From contig OZ010593.1 of assembly GCA_963932145.1 (NCBI GenBank), positions 39,545,795 through 39,609,794 on the forward strand: DNA of 64,000 nucleotides, written 5' to 3'. The notes below the pieces were generated by a model. That model had not been told where the DNA came from. It was given only the letters and a program-made list of their open reading frames with translations, and made no database searches. Positions 1-12,800 of this stretch are shown one piece after another. A program made the position numbers and the translations under genes. Position 1 is the first letter of the stretch. The number at the start of each line of letters is the position of its first letter. The DNA is from Acanthosepion lycidas. Its lineage: Eukaryota; Mollusca; Cephalopoda; Sepiida; Sepiidae.

Positions 1-2
1 CA

Positions 3-188
3 CTTCCTGCTGATAAGAAAGAGACAATTACAGTATCCTTGAAGATGTCAAGCAAAAAAACATATGATGTCGATAAAGAAATCTGGGTGGTCACCGAAAT
101 AACATTTAAGATTCTTTTGGACAAAAGGCCAGGAAAAACATCTGGTTTGAATCAGCCACTCATAAGGAAAATAACCCTACAAAAATAG
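3..188 (+). other. Open frame cut by the left window edge
   Basis: A frame without a stop runs from the window edge to TAG at 186-188, giving 61 codons rich in Lys, Thr and Ile. No start codon lies upstream inside the window and I recognise no family. It could be the end of a retroelement ORF or chance. The stretch from 189 to about 1640 shows no other coding signal to me. Confidence 0.15.
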
Positions 189-1639
189 AGATTAGCCTGA
201 TCAAGATCTTGTGCCAGCCCTGAAGACAAGAACTTATAAATTTAAATTACTAACACAAGCTGAAAACTCCAAAAGGGGGATCACAGTGCCATTTGATTAT
301 AACAGTATATAACAAATTATATCTAAACTGAATTGTTACTTTTTTTAACCAGAGTTAATTCTTTATTTCAAAAAATTCTTTTTTTTTTGTGTAGCTCTTC
401 ATCTGCTTTAGTTTAGTTCATCAGTGATTTTCTCACCGTCTGAGATCAAAAACATAACATGGTAGAGGAGTGAAGGATCAATGAAGGAGATAAATGCTAG
501 CTAGATTGAGTGGAACTGTGCTCATCAACAAGATACCAATGACCAATCAGCAACATGTTAATGAGTGAGGGGTCAGCTAGATGGTAACCATGGTGATCAG
601 AAGGAACTTGAAGACCAACACATAGGAGTGGGGGACATTATTGGTTGCCATGGACCAGGATCAACTTATGGCTACAATATAATACTACTTAGCTATGAAT
701 GAATGTACAAATAAATGAACTTAAATACTCATAATAATATAAGATTTACATGTATTTAGCAATAAAAACATTTTTATATATTATTTTTTATTATTTCACC
801 CCAAGCAAGGTAATAAAACACTAAAGATTCAAGCGTGAAAGAATATAAGAAAAAGAAAAACATTATTAAGGAGAGAGAATAAAGGAACAGGTATTAAGAA
901 CAGTGGTGGACTTTCATTTGTATATTTGGACCCATCAAATTTCTGGCATGTGGGTGTAATTGATCTCTATCTGTAGCACAATCAACATAAAATGTTTTCC
1001 ATTTAAAAAATCTAATTTAAATTTAATCAAAATCGTCATTATTACCCATAATATCTAACATACTATTTGAAGCCTATGAATTGACGCTATTCATTTTTAT
1101 TCATAACTAGTTTAAAAGCTACCCTGTTGGGTGGCATTTAAGCTAGCTCCTGCAGAGGACTCTTGGTTAGGGCTTCATCACAATAGGTAAGGAGGAGTAA
1201 ATGTGATAGGCAACATTAAACTACAGAACTCAAAATTGATCACTGCATTTAAGTATTGCATTAACATTTAAGCTTATCTTTTTAAAGTTCAATGATAATT
1301 CTTCTGACACCACTTAATTTAAAGACAATTTGATGTATGTAGGTCCTTACTTTCTATTTTTATTTAATGGATGACTTTTGCTGGATTTTGCAATTAATTT
1401 TGATTATTCCCAAATTTATTTCAAGTTATAAAAACTGTTATCATGCAAAAACCATTTGTCACAAAAACATCACCAAAAACAATCGCAGTAATGAAAACTT
1501 GGGAATCCAAAGTTTCACAATTGTGGGTCTGGATTCAGCCTGAAATGTTTTGGTTTTCTCACAGAGCCAGCCTGATTCCAAAATAGTATGATATGTTGGG
1601 CTACAGCTGAAAAAGTGTGACACACTGACATTCATATTT

Positions 1640-2480
1640 ATTATATAGACTAGCAGCCATACCCAGCTGGTCGCTCAGAAAAAGTGTTCAATTAGAATGG
1701 AGCAAAAACAGCATCATGTTTAGATGTAACTTCTTCAATTACTTTAAAGTACTTTCATTAAAAAAACATTTTGAATTAATGCAGTTACTGATATAACAGA
1801 AGTAGTATGTATTTATTCAATCAAAGTTAGCTGAGGACATGAAGGGTTAAAATAGGCAACATTGAAAACCCACTTCAGACCACAATTATTTTGGAGTTTT
1901 TGAAATTCAATTTGTCAGTGTGCTACCAGAGATGTAAAAGAGAATACATTTATAAAGCAATTGTTAAGTTTGATGAAAATTGGTTGACAGGTCAATGAAA
2001 AATAAGAAACCAGTAAAAAAAGTTGCCATTTTTCGCTATTTATACGGGTGAACTCAATTATCAAGTTAAATGATTGTTAAACAATCAACTTATTGCTGGC
2101 TACAATTGAGTGAAGTTTGTATTAAATTGCTTGAAAAATTGTGAGAGATTTCAGTTTAAAATTTGTGTTGAAATTGATTTTTTTGTTTTTCATGGTTTTT
2201 CGCTAAACGCAGTGGCATAGAAATAAAAATGAGGTATTGTTGAGCTCGTCATGATGTAAGTAACCTACAAACCAAGTTTAAAGGAATTTGGAGGAAAAAA
2301 GTTGAATTTATTTATTTTTGATTGGCTTTATCGATTATTGATTTTTTACACTAAGAACCTATCACTTACATTGCACAATGTATATTCCAAGTTTGGTCAA
2401 AATCAGTTGGATGGATCTCGAGTGAAAAGGTATCACACAGATATTATCTGTTTCATATATATATATAGATAGATGACAGT
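1640..2480 (+). repeat. Unclassified dispersed repeat
   Basis: This AT-rich block opens with a motif around TAGCAGCCATACCCAGC at about 1651. It ends with a line of text resembling non-LTR element 3' tails (a 'can be extended to any target' type sequence with GGATCTCGAG near 2412) followed by an (AT)n/GATA run at 2455-2475. No long frame is present. By layout it looks like a 3' fragment of a non-LTR element or a SINE-like repeat. I cannot assign a family, and the borders are approximate. Confidence 0.35.
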
Positions 2481-2639
2481 CAACTCGTTTTCAACATGTT
2501 AAGTGTTAACTGTAGATTTACTGTTTTTTCTTATTTATTTATTTATTTTATAAAGTTTTTAGGTTATATGATTATCATTATAACAAGAATTTCTATAACT
2601 ACAAGTTTTGTATTTCCAATATCAAAATTATACACAGGA

Positions 2640-3010
2640 AAATAACCAGGAAATAATATAGAGGAGAACATGACTAAAGACTGTGTGTATGCTATCCCAT
2701 GCAGCTGTGGAAAGAAATATAAAGGGGAGATGGGCCGGCCCCTTAAGGTAAGGCTTCAAGAACACCAGAAAGCTGTAACACGAGGGGAAGTGGAAAAATC
2801 AGACGTGGCTTACCACATATGGAGAGAAAAAGAAGATCATCACCATTTGTGGGATTAGGTTGAGATCATAGACAAAGAACACTATTGGAAAATTTGTAAA
2901 CTTAAGGAATCAGCACATATGCTAAGCCACAAAAATCTCCTGAGCTGACCAAGCATTGAAATGAATACAATATTGGAACCAGTAATAAGGAGTGCCAGGG
3001 AAAAGCGATA
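2640..3010 (+). pseudogene. Penelope-like element fragment, GIY-YIG endonuclease domain
   Basis: The frame from 2670 begins with a segment reading CVYAIPCSCGKKYKGEMGR, followed by R-LQEH and an HIWREKEDHH stretch. This is the order expected for the GIY-YIG endonuclease at the C terminus of Penelope-like retroelements: a VY-IPC strand, then Y-GE-GR, then R--EH. The frame stops at 2856 but recognisable sequence continues past the stop to about 3000 (a VEII-D segment, then KESAHML, then SIEMNT). The copy is therefore broken and lacks its reverse transcriptase. The endonuclease normally nicks target DNA for priming. Family-level assignment is firm; the exact clade is not. Confidence 0.7.
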
Positions 3011-3018
3011 ATATTAAC

Positions 3019-3093
3019 AAAAATTGCAATATGAGCTCTGGTAAAAACATGGAATGATAACAGCAAAAATTGCAATATGAGCACTGGTAAAAA
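3019..3093. repeat. Short tandem duplication (about 47 bp period)
   Basis: A segment of roughly 28 bp containing TTGCAATATGAGC and CTGGTAAAAA occurs at about 3019-3048 and again at about 3066-3093, with one clear base difference. It is a small local duplication inside the Penelope-derived region. Confidence 0.6.
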
Positions 3094-3129
3094 ATGCTTG
3101 CTGATGACATTAGGTTTATAATACCAAGA

Positions 3130-3470
3130 AATTCATAACCAGATGTCCTCAAGGACACATGGCACAGTGGATAAAAGCATTGGTTAGATTCAGTGACAGA
3201 ACCCAAAGAGTGTGAGTTCCAGTTAAGGCAGTGGAGAACTTGGAGAGAGGAATTAACAGGAGATAACTGACAACTGACATCCATTAAACATGGCACATGG
3301 AACTAGAACAATCTACCCCAGTGAGCGAAATAAAGGGTTCAGTTCGACATTCCAACCACTTGAAGAAGGTCGGAGCGTACAACGGCCGAAATGTTGTAAT
3401 AAATATGGTGACGAAGATGAGGACAATAATCTAAATAGAGTAAATAATTTTTTGTTGATCAAACAAAAGA
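3130..3470 (+). repeat. SINE-like / Penelope-tail repeat, copy A
   Basis: The left part resembles a tRNA-derived SINE head: a box-A-like TGGCACAGTGG at 3160-3170 and a box-B-like GTGAGTTCCAG at 3212-3222, about 40 bp apart. The right part (about 3290-3470) contains GAACTAGAACAAT, then a CTTGAAGAAGG motif at 3359, then GGCCGAAATGTTG, then GATGAGGACAATAAT. A second, better preserved copy is at 40110-40415 and a third fragment is at the right edge (63893-63970), so this is an interspersed family. It follows directly after a Penelope GIY-YIG fragment, so it could instead be the 3' terminal repeat of that element. Confidence 0.6.
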
Positions 3471-3571
3471 AAAAGTGACAGCAGATCTTCAGGGTTTGTT
3501 GACACTGATGTACTATTCAAGATCTAAGAAAAAAGTCACCAGTAAGAGGAGAAAATATTTTCTGTAATTAC

Positions 3572-3802
3572 CTGAGACAGCAAGAAAGAGGTGTGGATCA
3601 ACTGTAAGGTCCAATAATGTCACTAGATTGGTCATTTGGCTTTTCCATTCTTTGACTAACATCTTCAGCTGAATAATGGCAGCATCAGAGATACAAATAG
3701 AAGGTTGATTTGAAAGCTCTTGAATTTTTAAGCTTATTAGTGAAGATATTTCAGGATCCAAACATTCAAAGTTATGAATTGCTATTTCAATTTCACGCAC
3801 TC
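3572..3802 (-). CDS. Vinculin-family gene, coding exon 11 (last in window)
   Basis: 231 bp, acceptor TAATTTGTAG and donor GTAATT, phase 1 in and out. It holds a VREIEIAIHNFECLDPEI segment, a W-K-Q motif (VKEWKSQMTNLV) and a C-terminal DPHLFLAVS. Alpha-catenins have the same order: R-SA-QLE-LCPQVI, then W---V--LTDA, then FLAVSE. This is the strongest anchor for the M-domain. The next exon must begin with two bases completing a G-- codon. I found no convincing candidate between 1 and 3500. Confidence 0.8.
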
Positions 3803-6800
3803 CTACAAATTAAAAAAAAAGGCTCAGATTTCACCAAAGTTCAATATTACAAGAAACTGTCAAAAAGTAATGCTTTAATTACAAATGATTTAATAATACA
3901 CGCATACAAAGCATACTAAAATTAACATAAAAGTTTCAGGATTCCAAATCTAATCCTCAAAATTTTCCTCCTTTTTTTGTCACAGTATTTACTTTTGAAT
4001 GGGGGTCTGCATACCTTCTTTGTACAAGCTTTGTGACTGCTCTCTTAACTATGTGCAAGATGTCGCTTTTACTTCATCATTATTTGAGAATTGCTGTTCT
4101 AAGTACCTGCTTAATGGGCCCAAAAAAGAGGAATGTGCTTGGGCAGCAATCACTGTTTGCCCTTTCAAAGAGGAGGCCAACTTTAATGGAACTCACTTTG
4201 CACAGATTTTTGAATAGCCAAAAACTGCACTTTAACTGCATGCACTACTGTGATGAAGGTTTTAACAAAGTTTTACAATAGCAATTTTTTTGTCAGCTGT
4301 AATGAAAACAGCAGCTTGTTTGACGTTATCCTCATTCACAGTAGTAGCTGGTCTACCACTGTGGGGCCTGTCACAAAACTCTTTGAAACAAAAGTTACTC
4401 TTTTCTCTGGTCATATGGTTGCCGTCCAACTGGACACCTGACCAGCATCCTCCATGTCTCAGTTGCATGCCAATATCTAAGTTGAAAGTTGAATAGTTAT
4501 TCATTTATGTACAGCATATTTTAGGCAAGTAGACCTGACAGAGCACATCTCTCTTCAGGTCAGACCCCAGCCAGTATCCTTCATTGTTAGAACACTCCAC
4601 CCCAGCCTGTTGGAAGACCTCCACAAAGCAATGCTGTGTCATCACTGCCCTGAATATACTGCAAGTAGTTCAGTTCCATATGCAGATTTAGCCTGCAGCC
4701 AGTTGAAATTAATTGTAGTTACCTTCATTCAACTGAACTCCTGACAGATGAGAGCCTTACTCTTCTTAAATCTAGGGCAGCACAACCATAAAAATTCACT
4801 TACATCCTGTGAATGTTTACAACACTTTCTCCTTCCAAAAACAGGAATTCTATGATATTACTTTGCTTTCAGTGGGTCAGCCATTTTGAAAGAGGATTAT
4901 AGGAAGGAAAACAGAAGGTAATTACTTTTTCCTTGGCCTTCTAGACATTTTATGATTTATAGCTAAAAACCCCTATGAATTCTAATACTTTAAAGTAACA
5001 TTAGAACAAGCATAACTGCTTGGCAACACACTTGTACAAATATCAATAAAGTTATGCAAAACACAGTATTTGAAAATTAGCAAGGAAGAAAATATGTTTC
5101 TTGCTCAGTTGAGATTGGTGGACATTTGCAAAAAACAAAGATAATGTAAAACAGAAATTAATATAAAACTTTTTAAGAAATTGACATCACAGTAATTAAA
5201 ATTTTCCAGATTTTAAATCACATCCCAAACAGTTTAGGGATTTATTTGAACTAACAGCATGGTCTTTGATTGTTTTAACAATTTCATTTCAATAACAATT
5301 TACAATGATTTCTGGTGACATGATATTACATGCTTGTTGATGGTAAATTATGACAGAAAAGAAAACTTATTAACAATATTTTTATATATTAGGTTGGTGC
5401 AAAAATAATGATGTAATAATGTCGTTTTTTTGACGTTAAAAAATACGTCAAAAAACGACATTATTACATCATTATTTTTGCACCAACCTAATACCATACC
5501 TATGAACACTAATGGGTATGTCCCAATCCTCGTAAATATGTTGGACACTATTGTAAGTGGGGGTAATATGCTGTCTAAATAGTACACCACTAGAAGTGGT
5601 TTACCTACTTCACGCTGCTGGAGAGTATTGTAATTTATTGATGTTATAAAGATTACTAATTCCTTTCCAACCTCTATTTTGGTTATTCCTCATTCAGTAA
5701 CCTTTTCTAGGTTACAGCATATATAAATGATGAAAACCAGAACATCAATGCACATCCACAAGTTAAAAGAGTCTCATTCCTTTGAAGTTTAGGTAGCAAA
5801 TATCTTCATAATGTCTAATAAATTATATTCTTAATTTTTGTAGATTAAAAAGAGATATATTTTCTAGTTTCTAGCGTGGGAAAAAAAGGTTAAATTAATT
5901 TTGAAATCTTTCAATTCAAAATGATAAGAAGCTTGAGATGGTAAAGAAATGATTACTTAAAGCCAACAGTTCTATAAATAAATTAATAGATACAGTGCTG
6001 CACAAAAATAAGTGAACCCCCTAAGATAATATTAAAAAAATTCTCTCTTTTTCCAGATAATCAAGAAATCTTAAATTAAGAAAAATATTTATTAAATGAA
6101 TCATTTTCAAAAATTTTTATCATTAGATTTATGTCAGGACTATGACTAAGCCATTCCAAGACTTGAAATTTCTTTTTTTATAACCTATTTCTTGTGGGTT
6201 TGCTTTGATGCTTCAGATCATTGTCCTTTTTGGACCTAAACCCAACTTTCCAACTGAGGACAAAACACTTTTGTTCAAAATTGCTTGGTATCTTGCAGTC
6301 CATTGTGCCATCAATGCATACTATTTTGTCTGTTCCAGCTGCAGCAAAGTACCCCCAAATCACAATGCTGTCACTGGTTTATTTAACTGATGGCACCAAA
6401 TTCTTCTCTTCAGAAGCCATATTAGGAGCTCATCCAAAGGCCTTCCAGTTATAAATAATTTGTTGCATGGTGGAGATGTGTACACCAAATCATTTTGATA
6501 GTTTTTTGTCTTCATCATTATAGGCTTCAATTATGTGATTTTTTTAAAGCTTCAGATTTTCTTTTGAACTTGGTATATTTTATTTTTAAATTTAGTCTCT
6601 AACTGCACCCTTTTGCAACCAATGAGTTATATCGGTTGACTGCAGTATATAAAGTTTACCAAAAAAAAATGAACATGTCATTTTGACTTTTACACATGCA
6701 CAACAAATTATTTGCAGTGGCAACCATGTAAAACAAAAATACTTACTTACTTTTGCACATCTTAATTTTTAACTAATATTTTTATTCTAGCTTGATAAAC

Positions 6801-9800
6801 ATTTTTTAAAAGTAGTAATTTGTTTAATAAAGGTTTTTCTTAATGAATATAATGAATATATAGTTCAATTAAGATTTGTTGAACTTAGGTGTTCACTTAC
6901 TTTTGCACAACATTGTATACAAATGAGTTAGTATTATGCATGTGTGTTTATGCAAATGGTTCATAAATTAGGCAATTTGCTTATTTTAACAGAAATGTTA
7001 TAAAGAGAGTTAAATGCCCAAAATGGCATTAGGACTTTTTAAAAATAATTTATTAAATGATGTCAAAAAGTAATAAAAGAATTTGAAATTTTATTACCTA
7101 AAATGCTATCAAAATAGAATTTAAAGTGCACATCTACAAAATATTAATAATGCTATGAACTGATTCTGTAGCAGTTTAAATTGTTTGATGTAAACTTTCT
7201 TTGGTAAGATTGATTTTTTGATTAAAAAATAAACTTTATTATTGCTTGTGACAAGTAAAAGACATTGGAAAGTTATCAAAGTTAAGAAAGAGATGAGGAA
7301 GTAAACTGAATTACAGTAATTCAGGATTAATAAAATTATTCAAATGTGTTTAAAGAAAGAAACATACGTTTTAATTTGTGTGAACTGGCAGCCACAAATC
7401 GAGCAACATTCCAAACGCTGTCCAAGTGATTATGGAAGAAATCTTTCAATGACATCAACTTTTTTACATCGCATTCACTCTGATAAAAATAACAATGATA
7501 ATATTAAATGACAAACTATTCCTTGTAATATGAGAAGATTCAGTGAGATGAGAAATGTTATTTAATGGCTGAAAAATATCGATTAATAATTTCTACTCCT
7601 CTGGTAAAATTGACTACAAAAAATATTTAGTAGTAAAAACATCTGGAATGGAAAGAACGTTAAAAAAATGAAAACAGATAAAATTTTAGAAAAGTGCAGA
7701 GGAAAAAATTTACAACTTCTTGAATGAACCTTGATTTATAAAATTTGCAGTAAAAGCTTAGCAAGACGATCCAAATAATATAAAACATGTTACTCCTTAA
7801 ATTCTATCAAACAATGAAGTCAACAAATTTACATCTAATTAGAAAATTTACTTATAAATATGACTATAGATCTATTGTAGTCATAAAAAACAAAGGATAA
7901 TTGAATTTCTATCTTTACAATATTTTATAATAAATTGAAATTTATCCTGCCTTTCATTTGCTTTTTTCTAGAGAATTTACAGTACCTGTATTGAAAGTTC
8001 TCTTCTAGAAAAAATTACCATAGGTTTTGTAAGTACATTCAATGAACATAATAATTTCATCTATAACTATTATCCGTGGTTATTACTTTTTAAATCAACA
8101 CCAACTTTTAAGACTTATTACTGCATTCATCTTGAAATCATTCTTTGTTTATTTTTATTTTTTTAAATATATTCATAAAATTAAAGTGAAATCTTAGAAA
8201 TAAAAATTAATGAAACATTGTTTCTTCTGATACTGGTTAAATGATACAACAGTTAACAGGGAAACATCTCGATAGATACCTGATGGAAAACAATTTTTTT
8301 TTAATTATTAAAGATAAATAATTGATGGAAAATTTGGGTGTTTTGTGTTGAAACAAGAAGTGAAAAATCATAAATTTGTTTAAACTTTCAAAATATAAAA
8401 ATATTATGAAAAATTTGTAATGGTAGCAACTGTGACTTCAGTCAAATTACATTTTTTATGCTCTTGTCTTTCTAATCGGAGAAGCCAAGCCACAAAAGGG
8501 GTGCAGGACAACTCAACACCTGCCTACTCAGCATGAAAACTATGAAATTTTTTTCATCAATTTAAAAAAAAAAAAAAGAAAGAAAAATAATTGATTAAGG
8601 ATCAATTTTTAATACGTGACTTTATTTTTAATTTAAAAATTTATTGAAAATTATAAGCAATTCCCCTCAATTATTCAATTGGAGATTGTTGTGAAAAAGA
8701 AGAAACAATCTGTAAAATTTTTCATCTGTCTTCATATACTTCTTCAATTAATTGCTTGAAAAATGCATTTCGGTTTCTTTGCACCTTATGCAGCCCCATA
8801 AAGAATCTCAATATTATGGGGTAAACAACATTGTGTGCAGTCTTCTATTTGCTGCTTCAGCATGGTTATTTGTCTGATTTTGAAAAACATCAGTTATCTA
8901 AATAAGCTGTTGTAACTAATAAATCACTAAGACAAACAGCCAAACCTTTTCAAAATCTCTATGACTCAAAGCTGATCTAACTTTGACAGCCAATACAGGT
9001 CTGAAGCTATTAATTTGATGCTAGTGTTAAGTTGTCCTTGCACTGAATAGATTGGTTGTAAGTTGTTCTGGACTTGAGTTGTCATGGAGATGAGTTGTCC
9101 AGTGTTGAGTTGGCAATTATGAAATGCCCCATCCCATAATTTGGTGGGGGTGTCTCATTTCCTACTTTCCCAGGGTGGATTTTATGGAATATATTAGGTT
9201 GGTGCAAAATAATGTCGTTTTCTCACATAAAGTTGAACGTCAAAAACGACATTATTTTTGCACCAACCTAATAATTTGTTGTTTTGAAAGGATATCCAAA
9301 TGTTTTGCCACTTTTTTTAAATGTTTTTATTTCTGGTTTGTTTCAGGTCTGTGTATGGCACTTTGGATGTAATCTGGTTCATTTGTAGTGATTCCTTTGC
9401 TGCTCTGGCATTACCATGGATACTGATGTGGCTTGGTATCCAGCAGAAGACAATATTTTTTAATTTTGGTAGGTTGTTGATTCTGTTAAGCAGTTTTATA
9501 GTCAGTGGGTCGGTCATTTTTTGTTTTTTAGTGCTGTGAGTACTGATAAGGAATCCAAGTATATATTTTTTATAATTGTTTCTTATTATGATGTCAAGGG
9601 CCAGGTCAAGTGCTGATATTTCTGCACTGTATATGGAAGCCCCATCTGGGATCTGTTTCTTTAATTTGGTTTTTCCATGGATGGCAGCACATCCCACTTT
9701 GTCACCTTCTTTCGATCTGTCTGTGTATATGGTATTATATTTAGTGTAGTTGTTTCTAATGATTTGGAGTTCAAGAAAAATGATTGGGTTTGTTCTTGTC

Positions 9801-12800
9801 TTGGAATATTTAGCAAGGTTCGATATATTTGGTTGTTTTAGTAACTATAGTGCTCTTTCTGAGATGATTGATTTGTGTCTCATGTCAGTGTGGGTGTCAT
9901 TAAAAGGTTTTATGGCTCTCTCTTTTTTAATGAAAAGTGCTTTATATTTTGGTTCAAAGGCACAATTGTAGGCAAGATTTGAGGGCCAGGAGGCTAGTTT
10001 GGTATAATATTGTAGAGCCAATTTTCCTTTATGTGTTAAGGTGGGTTCATGGGCTTCTGTGTACAGGCATTCTGTTAGGGAAGTTTTAAATGCTCCAAGC
10101 ACATCTTAATCCTTGATGATGGATAGTTTCCAGAGTATGACTTTCTGGCTACCCCATAATTGAAACAACCATAATCTAATTTAGCTTGTATCAGTTTCTG
10201 GTATTGTTTGAGTAAGATCATTCTGTCAGTATGGGCCACTACTCTCAACAACTGAAGTCTCTTATTGCATTTGGTTTTCAGTGCTTTGATGTGTGCTATA
10301 AATGTCAATTTGGAGTAAAAAATGATGCCTAAAAATTTTTGTTGTTTTACCACAGGTATTTTAGTGCCATCTATTATTAGAGAGAGAACATTGTGCATTT
10401 TATATAACTGACAGAAGTGGACGTACTTTGTTTTAGTATTTGAGAATGTAAATCTGTCTTCTGTAATCCAATTATTTACTTTGAGAGATTGTTGCAACTT
10501 TTGCTCAGCAGGATGCATGTTTTTGGATGTATAGTATATGAAGAAATCATCTATATAAAGCGCACTATCAATTCCAGGACTGACATGTTTTATAATGTTA
10601 TTTATTTTGATACTGAATAGAGTTACCAATAAAATACTCCCCTGTGACACACTCATTTATTGTATTTTTGGGTTAGATAGCATGTTCCCAATTCTTATTT
10701 TAAAATTCCTATTGTTTAAAATTTTTTTAATAAATATTGGAATTCTGCCTGCTTATCCAAATTCTTTTAAATCCCTGATGATTCTATGTTTTCAGGCTTT
10801 GTCATAGGCTTTTTCTAAATTGAAAAAAATTGCTATGAGCTGTTCCTTCTTGAGAAAAGCTTCTCTTATATGTGTTTCTAATCTAATTAAGTGGTCTGTT
10901 GTACTCCTCATCTTCCTGAATCCAGCTTGGAGGTTCATTATAAAGTACAATATAAGTCTGGTATTGATCACCCTCTGTTTTGTAGATGCAATTGGTAAGT
11001 GCTATTGGTCTATAGTTTATATGATTTTTGTTTTTTTGCATAGGAATTATTGTTGCTTGTTTCTAGAGGTTGGGGACGTTACCTGTCGTTTATATGTCAT
11101 TGAAAATTTGAAGTAGATATTGATGGGATATTCTAGATAAGTGTTTTAGAAATTGATAATGTATCTCATCTGGGCCCATAGCTGTATTGTGAGTCTTAGC
11201 CAGAGAGTCAAAGAGTTCCTCTATTGAAAAAGGTTTGTTGTCGTCTTCTGTGTTATCTGTTTGGAATTAAATATTTTCCTTTCCTTCATTTTCTTTAATG
11301 TTTATGAATTTTGAGTTTTGTGATAAGGAATTCCATGCAAAACACTCTGCAAGAGTGTTGTCGATATCTTGTTTATTTGTGATTTTTATATTGTTTAAGA
11401 TAATATGTTGTAATGGATTGTTTGTATTTTTTCTGGATATTTTTCTTACCATGTTCCAGAGAGTTTTGGTTTTGGTTATAGAAGTGAGTTTACCCACGTA
11501 TTTCTTGAAGCTTTCTCTCTTAGCTTCCTTCATTGTTTTCCAAGATTTTGCTTTGAGTGCTTTGAATGTTATTAAACCTGAGGTAAAGGATTGAGTTTTA
11601 AATTTACGGAGAGCAGCTTTCTTACATTGAACATTGAACCATGGTCTGTTTTGGTTATTTTTTTTTAGGTACACAATCTGTGGCTACTTCTACTAATGTT
11701 TCAATGAAATAGATTCTCCAGTATTTTGGTACCATTAATTTTTCTTGCACTGTTACTTGAATTTTTCCCAGTCTGCTTTTATTTAGTCTCTATTTAGTGG
11801 TATTTTCCTAGTTTCATGGAAAATCAGGTAATGATCGCTACTGCATGTTGTCATATACTCTCCATAAAGATTGTTGGATCACATATACTTAGATTTATTG
11901 CTGATTGTGATCCAGAAGTAGTGTTCAGATACGTTGGTGATTTATTGTTTAGTAGACATAGATTACTGTTGTTGTTGATCTTTTCTAGATTTTAAACATG
12001 GATCTAGGTTTTTGCTGTCCCATATGGGATTATGGCTGTTGAAATCTCCTAGTATGATAAAGGGTTTGGGAGTTGAAGGTTGTTTAAGTCATGTGTATAT
12101 ATTGGTTCATGCGGAGGTATATATATATGGAACAAATTGTGATAGCTTTATGTAGCGTTACTTGTATTGCAATTGCCTGTAGTTTTGCTTTGATACAAAT
12201 TTTGCTTTGTGGAATATCATTTCTTATCAGTATTAATGCGCCTCTATTGCCTTGGTGTCCTGTATTGTGAATGTAATGGCATTGTTCATAATTTTTGTTT
12301 TTTAGGTTATTATTTTCTTGTTGGATGGTTTCTTGTAAGCAAACGATGGCCAGATTCAGGAGTAATAAGTGTATGTGAAACTTGTTGATTTGGTTTTATT
12401 TCACGACAATTCCACTGCATAATTTTGTGTGCTATGGGCTGGGTTTTCCAGTGGTATTGTCTTCAAAGTCCATGCTTTCAGCTATTTTTTGTTTGTTTTT
12501 AGCTTCTGGGTTGTTTTTGGAATTTTTGGTTTTGGCTTCAAGTTTTTGTAGTGTCTTCAGACTAGTTTTCTGATTTTATTTTGGAATTGTTTTGCTTACA
12601 TTCTCACCCTCAGTTTCCATATTTTCTAGTGATTCAAATTTATTTCCAGTTGGGAATTTAAATCTTAATCTTGAGTGGGATCGTGATCATCTGATTTCAT
12701 GCCTGGTGGGTGATTCTTTTTTGTTGTTCAGTTTTTTTTGTTTTCCTAATTCCTATGGTGCCTAAACCTCTGGCATCTAAAACATTGAAGAAGGTTCAGT

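Noticed and set aside
3160-3226. Functional tRNA gene
   Set aside because: Only box-A-like and box-B-like pieces are present; no cloverleaf or anticodon arm can be drawn, which fits a SINE head instead.
2922-3296. 124-residue minus-strand frame
   Set aside because: It covers the SINE-like tail and the tandem duplication; no protein similarity, and the plus strand carries the Penelope fragment.
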